Below are positions 1 through 5,412 of a stretch of DNA of 7,572 nt, in pieces. Made by a program: the position numbers and the translations under genes. Below the pieces are notes generated by a model. The model made no database searches and had not been told where the DNA came from. It saw only the letters and a list, made by a program, of their open reading frames with translations. The DNA lies in assembly GCA_036258055.1 (NCBI GenBank), contig DATAEK010000431.1, positions 1 through 7,572 on the forward strand, given 5' to 3'. Source of the stretch: DATAEK01 sp036258055 (GTDB lineage Bacteria; Acidobacteriota; Vicinamibacteria; Vicinamibacterales; 2-12-FULL-66-21). The first letter of the stretch is position 1; each line of letters opens with the position of its first letter.

Positions 1-336
1 GGGAATTTCGTCACCAACGGCGAGGTGCTGAAACTCCGGAAGGATACGGGTGGCACTCGGACGATCCAGATAGCCGAACAGCCGGTCGAGCCAGTCGTAG
101 CTGTACAGACCGCCGCGCTGATAGCCGATCTGCACCAGCCACGGCCAGATGTCTTCCGGCGGCGCAGCGACGCTGACGGCCATCGTTCCTGAATACGTCG
201 GATCCACGAGCAGGCTATCGCCCGCCATGACCCGCGACAGATCGGCTGGGGTGGCGCCCCAACGGCTCATCCACCGCCGAATCGGAAACCAATACAGCAC
301 CGCCAACGTGAGAATCACGAGGAGGGTTGGAATCAT
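1..336 (-). CDS. Membrane-anchored SRPBCC-family protein, 3' end beyond window (partial)
   Basis: The first 112 residues are present; the gene continues past base 1. The start is the ATG at 336-334, preceded by a strong AAAGGAG at 350-344 with a 7-base spacer. Residues 3-17 form a hydrophobic N-terminal segment (IPTLLVILTLAVLYW), either a membrane anchor or an uncleaved signal. Residues from about 52 onward look like the start of an SRPBCC (START/Bet v1-like) ligand-binding fold: an AAPPEDIWPWLVQIG strand-helix segment, then YSYDWLD and SATRILPEFQHLAVGD. This stretch closely matches residues about 299-355 of the fusion protein encoded just upstream, so the two are paralogues. The gene starts 33 bases after the fusion gene stop and is very probably in the same transcript. 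The ligand is unknown. SRPBCC domains bind hydrophobic small molecules or lipids, and this one would sit at the membrane. Confidence 0.85.
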   Translation of the reverse strand, partial: MIPTLLVILTLAVLYWFPIRRWMSRWGATPADLSRVMAGDSLLVDPTYSGTMAVSVAAPPEDIWPWLVQIGYQRGGLYSYDWLDRLFGYLDRPSATRILPEFQHLAVGDEIP

Positions 337-343
337 GGCGGAT

Positions 344-350
344 CTCCTTT
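344..350 (-). promoter_or_regulatory. Ribosome binding site of the SRPBCC gene
   Basis: On the minus strand this reads AAAGGAG, 7 bases ahead of the ATG at 336-334. It lies in the 33-base gap after the stop of the upstream fusion gene. It fixes the start of the partial gene and suggests independent, efficient translation within the operon. Confidence 0.8.
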
Positions 351-369
351 CAGCTGACGGAGAGGCAAA

Positions 370-2637
370 CTACGCCACCGAGCGCTCGGTGATCGCGCCT
401 CGAGCGTCAGTTCGTGTTTTCTTCAGAAAATCGAGCACGCGCGCATCCACGATTCGACGTTGACTGAAACACATGTCGTGGCTGGACTGTGGCACCAGTT
501 CGCCTCGGACGTCAGGAAAGAGCCGGCGAGCCCGGGCCAACGCCGTTGCCGGGTCGCAGATGACTTCGTGGTCGCCGATGAGCAGCAGTGTCGGGACACG
601 CATCGCCCGCAGTCGATCGTCAGGGAACAAGACGGGCATGACACGCAACGTCTCGACGGGAACTCGAAAGTGCTTCAGACCGAGGTACGTCAACTCACGC
701 ACATACCGTGCATCCGTCCCAGTGATTCCCAGCCAGCGCATGAACCAGTTCACGGTGACCCGTGTCGGGAACCACACCATGAGCATCCCGCGCAGGCTGA
801 ACTGTCTGACCATCGGCACGAAGCCTCCACCCGGAGACAGCAGCACGAGCTTCTGCAGACGGTCTGGTGCGCTCAGGGCGAAGTTGAGGGCCAGCCAGCC
901 TCCGTACGACTGGCCCACGAGACAGATGCGGTCGAGGTGCAGTCCGTCCAACGTCTCGGCGAGCCACACCGCGTAGTCTTCTGCGTTTCGTATCGGCTCC
1001 GTGGGAATGCTCTTACTGGGCTGACCCATGACGTCGATGGCATAGACGCGATAGTCCTTGCTGAAATCGGCGATGTTGGGCGCCCACATCGCCGATGTCG
1101 CCATATAGCCGTGTAAGAGCACCAACGGTGACGCATCCTTCGGCCCACTCACGATGATGTGCGTCATCCCGAATCGGCTTGGAACCTCCATCTCTTCGTA
1201 CGGAACCGGCCACAGCTTCATTACGGCGTGATACGCGGCGAGAAATGCGGCTTCACCTTCGGGAGTCTTGAACACAGATGTATGCGACATGGCCATCTCC
1301 GCTCGCTCGGCAATGCCAAGCAGTTGCTTCCGCTGCATGATGAAGTGCACCACCCTGACGACGACTCTGGTCAGCAGCAACGGCAGCACGTGGAATCGAT
1401 ACCCTGGGCCGCCGCGGGCGCGCACGAGGACACGCGTCACGCCCGGTGCCACTTCGTCGAGCACAAACGTCCACGTCACATCCAGCGTGCCGTTCGGGGC
1501 GAGCCACCCAAGCATCAACACCCGCTCGGGTTCGATCGCCAGCACGACGAAGCCATCCGTCACGCCAGGCAAGGCGGGAAAGATCGTCCCCACGGCCGGA
1601 TGCTGCAGTTCCGGCACGATACGCGTGGCGCTCGCCTGCCGGCCGTTGTCGAGCCAGTCGTAGCTGTACCAACCAGCGCGGTTGCCGGCGCCCATTTGCG
1701 CCAGCCAAGACCACACGTCGCGCGGCGGTCGTCGAATCGTCACGCCGTGCGTCAGCGTGTCAATGGCTTCTGGAATGCGCTCGTCTCCCGGAAGTGCGCG
1801 ACTCTTCTCCTCGCGAGTTGCGCGCACCGATCTTGGCAAGCTCGCGAGCGTCGCCCAGTCGTACCGCCAGATGACCACGATCGCCCAGACCATCACGAGC
1901 GTGCTCGTGACGGCGGCCACCAGCCCGCCGGCGTTCGGTGAGGCCGTGACGAAGTTGAACGACGCGTGCCACAGTACGGCCGTGAGGACGCTGCCGCCGC
2001 TGCTGTTGTACAGCCACGTCAGGACGATCGCTCCAGCGAGCACGCCCAAGAAGAATCCGGGCAGAATTCGGAGACCAAGGGCGGTGTAGCTGGGCACGTA
2101 AAAGAACGCGGGCAGATGCCACCCCGCCCAGCCAATCGCAAGCAGCAGAGTGCTCGACATGGCCGAGTGCGTTCGTTGCAAGCGAGGCAACGCAAAGCCC
2201 CGCCAACCAAGCTCCTCGCCAACGCCGCTTGTGAGGAACCAAAGTCCCCAGGCCATCACACCCAAATCGGGCAGGAAATTGATATGGCCGAGCGACGTCC
2301 ATGTCGGCCTCGTCTGGCCGGCGATCCGGGCTGCGACGAGGGCGATGACGAACAAGAGCAGGGGTGAGCCGACTCCGACCGTCCACCAGAAGATCCCGCG
2401 AGCGACCGATCTCGGTTCGGCACGCTCGGCTGTCCTTGCCGGTTCCCGAAGCAGCCGCGCGATCAGCAGCGCCGCCGCTGCCGGGCCGAACGCCGCCAGA
2501 TAGTGGAGCGACCACGGAAGACGGTGGAAGACGAAGCCTTGCGCCTGCAGGGCGAGCGGTACGGCAATGCTCCACGACACGACGTACGCCACGAAGAAAT
2601 ATGACGACAGCGGATGTCGTTTGACCCAGTCCTTCAT
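370..2637 (-). CDS. Three-domain fusion: CPBP intramembrane protease, SRPBCC domain and alpha/beta hydrolase
   Basis: This 755-residue protein has an ATG start and a TAG stop. The ATG is preceded by GAGAGGA with an 8-base spacer. Residues 1 to about 265 are a polytopic CPBP (CAAX protease / bacteriocin-processing, Abi-type) domain. It carries the family motifs EELGWRG (E141, E142, R146), GWAGWH (H174) and LWHASFN (H224, N228), so the putative catalytic site is complete. Residues about 290-450 are an SRPBCC domain (PPRDVWSWLAQMG, YSYDWLD, SATRIVPELQH), a paralogue of the next gene's product. Residues about 455-745 are an alpha/beta hydrolase: the oxyanion-hole region is HGYM (H509, G510), the nucleophile elbow GQSYGG carries Ser577, the acid is near residues 689-695 (IGDHEVICD, probably E691), and the histidine is H720 in SSHDM. 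The whole frame is open and each module is intact, so a real fusion is likelier than a chance read-through. Substrate and pathway are unknown. A membrane-tethered lipid or ester hydrolase is an inference. Confidence 0.88.
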   Translation of the reverse strand: MKDWVKRHPLSSYFFVAYVVSWSIAVPLALQAQGFVFHRLPWSLHYLAAFGPAAAALLIARLLREPARTAERAEPRSVARGIFWWTVGVGSPLLLFVIALVAARIAGQTRPTWTSLGHINFLPDLGVMAWGLWFLTSGVGEELGWRGFALPRLQRTHSAMSSTLLLAIGWAGWHLPAFFYVPSYTALGLRILPGFFLGVLAGAIVLTWLYNSSGGSVLTAVLWHASFNFVTASPNAGGLVAAVTSTLVMVWAIVVIWRYDWATLASLPRSVRATREEKSRALPGDERIPEAIDTLTHGVTIRRPPRDVWSWLAQMGAGNRAGWYSYDWLDNGRQASATRIVPELQHPAVGTIFPALPGVTDGFVVLAIEPERVLMLGWLAPNGTLDVTWTFVLDEVAPGVTRVLVRARGGPGYRFHVLPLLLTRVVVRVVHFIMQRKQLLGIAERAEMAMSHTSVFKTPEGEAAFLAAYHAVMKLWPVPYEEMEVPSRFGMTHIIVSGPKDASPLVLLHGYMATSAMWAPNIADFSKDYRVYAIDVMGQPSKSIPTEPIRNAEDYAVWLAETLDGLHLDRICLVGQSYGGWLALNFALSAPDRLQKLVLLSPGGGFVPMVRQFSLRGMLMVWFPTRVTVNWFMRWLGITGTDARYVRELTYLGLKHFRVPVETLRVMPVLFPDDRLRAMRVPTLLLIGDHEVICDPATALARARRLFPDVRGELVPQSSHDMCFSQRRIVDARVLDFLKKTRTDARGAITERSVA

Positions 2638-2707
2638 GCGGCACGTCCTCTCGAATCGGCGTCGGGAGGGGCCTTTACCTCGATGGCAATCTGGTCCCGG
2701 AATTGAG

Positions 2708-2724
2708 CGCCGTCAGCGACGGCG
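2708..2724. promoter_or_regulatory. Perfect 7-bp inverted repeat in the leader of the minus-strand operon
   Basis: CGCCGTC and GACGGCG face each other across a 3-base loop, 71 bases upstream of the fusion gene start. It could be a leader hairpin or a small operator. There is no T-tract, so it does not look like an intrinsic terminator. In GC-rich DNA a stem of this size can also arise by chance. Confidence 0.3.
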
Positions 2725-3233
2725 TCGAATAGAGGAGAGATCGGAACCGGCGAGCGATGCGAGATCGACACCTCGGCCAACCCCCCGTTCCAGGACGCAT
2801 GAACCTTGCCGATCCCTATCGCCTTAAATCACTGGAACATGGACCCGCCGCCGCTGAGACCTTCGGGAACGTGCGGAATACCCCCCAGCGACGTGCGAAA
2901 TTACGTCATGGAAGTGCCGGATTTCCGGCGTCGTCGCGCGTTGCACGCGGTAATCGACGCGCAGCATCGCCTCACGCGAGTGGCATCCGACTGCTCGTGT
3001 ACGCCCTCAGTCGAGTGTGCTTCCGAACATGGGACTGCCGTTCTCCAGAGAAGACTTCTTCGTGGAGCATGGCAGCGTCCTAAAGATCCCGCCGTTCGGT
3101 CTTCCGCATTTCTTCTCGGGGTCAGCGCGGACTACGCGTTGCCCGTTGCCGGAGCTGCGCTGGCGGTGTTCGAGTTGCAAAAATCGCAGACGTCATCAGC
3201 GAACGCTGTTCCTCCTCTACACCGCCCGGTAGC

Positions 3234-3240
3234 GAGGTGA
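3234..3240 (+). promoter_or_regulatory. Ribosome binding site of the truncated DUF998 gene
   Basis: GAGGTGA lies just upstream of the ATG at 3244, with the GAGG core 6 bases from the start codon. The translation start of this broken gene is therefore intact, and a short peptide could still be made. Confidence 0.6.
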
Positions 3241-3243
3241 GTC

Positions 3244-3507
3244 ATGAAACGAAAGACGTTGCTCGTCTGCGGGATTCTTGCTTCGTTCCTCTATGTCGGC
3301 ATGACGCTCTTTGTCGGCATGTGGTTGGAAGGTTACAGCTCTTGGTCGCAGACGATCAGCGAGCTGTCCGCCATCGGCATTCCGACGAGGCCGCTGTGGA
3401 TGCTGCTCGGCACGGTCTACAGCGTGCTCATGGTCGCCTTCGGGACCCTAACTTCCCAGCACGAACGCTCTTCGGACGGCTGTGAGATTTTCGGCATCTC
3501 TCGGTGA
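3244..3507 (+). pseudogene. Truncated DUF998-family membrane protein (5' fragment)
   Basis: The frame encodes 87 residues from an ATG with a good ribosome binding site. Residues 1 to about 67 look like the N-terminus of DUF998 integral membrane proteins: one membrane segment at about 5-27, the conserved-looking GYSSWSQTISELSAIG and TRPLWM stretch, and a second membrane segment at about 51-67. Family members are about 200 residues or more with several further membrane helices, all missing here. From about base 3445 the frame reads TLTSQHERSSDGCEIF and stops, with no membrane character. I checked the other two plus frames after the break and saw no continuation, so a deletion or insertion junction fits better than a simple frameshift. 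The family has no well-defined biochemical role. Truncation confidence is high; the family name is recognised from memory. Confidence 0.7.
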
Positions 3508-3625
3508 AATTCCCCAGATCCCGCAGGCCTCGCGTGCTATCCCGGTTGAAAATCGAACGACTTTCGAGGTGTTCCCACTGCTCGGGGTGGCGCAGGTCTT
3601 GCCCTTGGGTCTCACGAGCATCGAC

Positions 3626-3985
3626 GTGTTCCGAGCAGCTCTCGTTTCAATCGTGCTGACGCTGACGTTGGGGCAAAACACCGCGCTCTTGTGCCGCATT
3701 CTGTGTCATCCGCAGGGGAGCGTGAATAGCGGCTGCGAGCACCAGGCTCCAACCTCGGTCCCAAGCGTGACCGGAAGCGAGAGCTGCACCCAGGTTACGT
3801 CCTGGGCAGCGCCATTCGTCCGCGAAGACGGACGACAAAGGGCGTCTGCTTCGGACGCGGCAAACGGTGTCGTTGTCGCGCGATTTCAATCCGCGCGTCC
3901 GCCATGCCCCTGTGCGCCATGTCTTGACGGTGCGCAGCCACCCCCGCCCGAAGCACGACCTCTCGTTGTAGCCCTCCGAATCTGA
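3626..3985 (+). CDS. Small exported Cys/His-containing protein, first gene of the metal-efflux cluster
   Basis: This predicted 119-residue protein is read from the GTG at 3626. That start gives a typical export signal (MFRAALVSIVLTLTLGQNTA) immediately at the N-terminus. The frame stays open upstream to 3482, but the extra 48 residues do not look like a protein start, and no strong ribosome binding site decides the matter. The mature part has seven cysteines (C23, C27, C37, C54, C94, C96, C99) and histidines at H28 and H39, arranged as CxxxCH then CEH, with a CPCxxC cluster near the C-terminus. There is no canonical lipobox at C23 (ALLC). The gene ends 164 bases before the TolC-family gene on the same strand. 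I recall similar unnamed short proteins ahead of RND pump genes in Acidobacteriota, but could not verify this. A periplasmic metal-binding or sensing role is an inference from the residues and position. No established function is known to me. Confidence 0.62.
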   Translation: MFRAALVSIVLTLTLGQNTALLCRILCHPQGSVNSGCEHQAPTSVPSVTGSESCTQVTSWAAPFVREDGRQRASASDAANGVVVARFQSARPPCPCAPCLDGAQPPPPEARPLVVALRI

Positions 3986-3988
3986 GCC

Positions 3989-4006
3989 ACAGCCGCCCCC
4001 GGCTGT
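3989..4006. terminator. Short perfect hairpin after the small gene
   Basis: ACAGCCG and CGGCTGT form a 7-bp stem with a CCCC loop, beginning 3 bases after the TGA of the small exported-protein gene. There is no T-tract after it, so it is a poor intrinsic terminator. It could instead act as an attenuator or an mRNA 3'-end stabiliser, lowering expression of the pump genes relative to the small gene. Function is inferred from position only. Confidence 0.35.
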
Positions 4007-4149
4007 AGGACCGCGCGCCAGCCGTACCCACAGCAGAGTACCTGCGCGTTGCAACTCGCGCGGGCCGTGACAACGCCGATTGGACGTTTGTTCACGGTTG
4101 CCAAACCCGAGTGCAGAGGCACAACAGCACAACAGAGGCCGTGACCGCC

Positions 4150-5412
4150 ATGAAGCCCGTCCCAGCAGGTCGATTCGCTCTCGTGCTCGTGCTGCTTGTC
4201 GCCAGTGCGCCAGCGCCATCGGCAGCTCAAGTTGTAAAGGCGCTCCCGTCGCCGCTGGGTCTGAGCGACGTCGTTCGATTGGCGAGCGAACGCCGGGACG
4301 AGATCGAAGGCGCGCGGGCGCGAGTTCGGGCAGGAGAGGCGAGACCGGCCATCGTGTCGGCCCTCGCCGATCCGATGCTCTCGCCTTCGCTCGATCACCT
4401 GCCGTTCATGCTCAATGGCGCCAACTGGAGCGTCACGGTCGAGCAACAGTTTCCGCTCTCTGGCATCCGCCAGCATCGCCGCGCCTCGGCACTTGCGGAC
4501 GTCGATCGGCTCAAGGCCGAGACTAACCGCACCACCCTGGATGTTGGCGTCCAAGCAGCCAACGCGTTTCTGATGCTCATGGAGCGGCGGCGGACGGAGG
4601 CTTTGGTCGCCGAGCAGTTGACGTTTGCCCGCGAGGTGGTTGCGGCGGCGAATGCGCGATACGCGAGCGGCACCGCGCCGCAGTCGGATGTTCTGAGGGC
4701 GGAAGTGGAAGTGGCGCGACTCGAAGCCGTGGCTCGCGCGCTCGTCGGCGAAGTTCGTGGCGCCGAAGCGATGCTGAACACGAGCCTCGCGCTGGATGCT
4801 GATCTTCCCATCCCGCCGCTCGCCCCGCTCGGCCTGGCGCAACCAGTCCCACCGTGGTCGGTCATCAAGAACGCGCTGACCTCCCGCCCTGAGCTGATCG
4901 CCGGAGGCGCCGAGATCGCACGGGCCAAGGCCGACGTCGAGGTGATGCGGGACATGTTCCGGCCGATGGCCACGATTCGGACAGGGCCGGCCTACACCAT
5001 GACAGATGGCAACGGCTGGATGGCCATGGTCGGCGTCAGCTTGCCGATCTGGCGCGGCAAGCTCCGCGCGGGCGTGGCCGAGGCAGAGGCGATGCGAGCG
5101 ATGTCCGAAGCCGATCTCCGCGCGATGACGCGAATGATCGAAGGCGATGCGGCAGTGGCGGTGAGCCAGGTTCAGGCCGCTCGCGATCGACAGCTCGCCA
5201 TCAAATCCGATGTTCTCCCGCGCGCTCGCATGGCGATCGACCCCGCACTCGCCGGCTACACCGCCGGTCAACTGCCGCTGGTCAGCGTGATCGAAGCGGT
5301 TCAAGCATTGTGGCTCGTGCAGGCGGATTTGATCACGGCTGAGACGACGCTGGGTCTCGCGTGGGCACAACTCGGACGGGCAATTGGATCGTACGAAGGG
5401 ATACTCCGATGA
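4150..5412 (+). CDS. TolC-family outer-membrane channel of a metal efflux pump (CusC/CzcC-like)
   Basis: This 420-residue protein is the outer-membrane channel through which the RND pump expels its substrate. The ATG at 4150 is chosen because it opens directly onto a signal peptide (hydrophobic core FALVLVLLVASA, likely cut after SAA near residue 26). AGAGG at 4134-4138 lies 11 bases upstream. GTG starts at 4111 and 4141 are possible but less suitable. Two TolC repeats are visible. The first has the helix YASGTAPQSDVLRAEVEVAR (residues 171-190), the second GYTAGQLPLVSVIEAVQAL (369-387). Both are the family's periplasmic coiled-coil regions, and length is normal for the family. There is no cysteine at the cleavage site, so unlike E. 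coli CusC it is probably not a lipoprotein. Its stop overlaps the adaptor start by four bases (ATGA), indicating translational coupling. Confidence 0.9.
   Translation: MKPVPAGRFALVLVLLVASAPAPSAAQVVKALPSPLGLSDVVRLASERRDEIEGARARVRAGEARPAIVSALADPMLSPSLDHLPFMLNGANWSVTVEQQFPLSGIRQHRRASALADVDRLKAETNRTTLDVGVQAANAFLMLMERRRTEALVAEQLTFAREVVAAANARYASGTAPQSDVLRAEVEVARLEAVARALVGEVRGAEAMLNTSLALDADLPIPPLAPLGLAQPVPPWSVIKNALTSRPELIAGGAEIARAKADVEVMRDMFRPMATIRTGPAYTMTDGNGWMAMVGVSLPIWRGKLRAGVAEAEAMRAMSEADLRAMTRMIEGDAAVAVSQVQAARDRQLAIKSDVLPRARMAIDPALAGYTAGQLPLVSVIEAVQALWLVQADLITAETTLGLAWAQLGRAIGSYEGILR
5395..5401 (+). promoter_or_regulatory. Ribosome binding site of the adaptor gene
   Basis: GAAGGGA lies within the end of the channel gene, 7 bases before the ATG at 5409. 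It decides for that start over an upstream in-frame GTG at 5361, which would overlap the channel gene by 52 bases. Confidence 0.75.

Larger units (their letters stand above)
2638..3243. other. Gap without a convincing gene; hairpin and possible degenerate coding remnants
   Basis: About 600 bases separate the minus-strand operon from the plus-strand genes. Open frames exist on the plus strand (for example 2806-3240 and 3017-3232), but none has a good ribosome binding site or a protein-like composition. The end of the 3017-3232 frame reads LRWRCSSCKNRR, which resembles one half of a zinc ribbon. Only one CxxC pair is present, so it may be a decayed remnant or chance. The promoter of the minus-strand operon must lie in or near this gap, but I could not pick -35/-10 boxes with confidence. 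A 7-bp hairpin lies at 2708-2724. Smaller dyads are GCCGG(4)CCGGC at 2916-2929 and GACGT(8)ACGTC at 2890-2907. Confidence 0.5.

Noticed and set aside
460..1116. 218-residue plus-strand frame opposite the hydrolase domain
   Set aside because: Composition is Arg/His/Gln-rich and unlike a folded protein; the opposite strand carries the intact hydrolase.
85..1669. 22-base identical repeat (85-106 and 1648-1669) as a mobile or attachment-site repeat
   Set aside because: Both copies encode the same YSYDWLD stretch in paralogous SRPBCC domains in the same frame; shared ancestry explains it.
1760..2644. 294-residue minus-strand frame overlapping the CPBP part in another frame
   Set aside because: Low-complexity Arg/Gly/Ala composition without domain features; the frame with the CPBP motifs is the real one.
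2806..3240. 144-residue plus-strand frame ahead of the DUF998 fragment
   Set aside because: No ribosome binding site, no recognisable family, and uneven composition. I could not support it as a gene, and keep it only as a possible remnant.
3553..3567. TCGAA(5)TTCGA dyad as a metal-regulator operator
   Set aside because: Arms are only 5 bp and do not match known CueR, CsoR, CopY or CusR boxes.
3482..3625. Longer start (GTG at 3482) for the small exported protein
   Set aside because: It would place 48 unrelated residues before a typical signal peptide and overlap the DUF998 fragment; the GTG at 3626 is more plausible.
3448..3699. Minus-strand 83-residue frame across the DUF998 break as a transposase remnant
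   Set aside because: No transposase motif and no terminal inverted repeats or target duplication were visible around the break.
3692..3700. Lipobox-like cysteine (ALLC) at residue 23 of the small exported protein
   Set aside because: The residues before the Cys (A-L-L) do not fit the lipobox, which needs a small residue at -1.
3924..3929. TTGACG as a possible -35 box inside the small gene
   Set aside because: No acceptable -10 box 16-18 bases downstream; the match is isolated.
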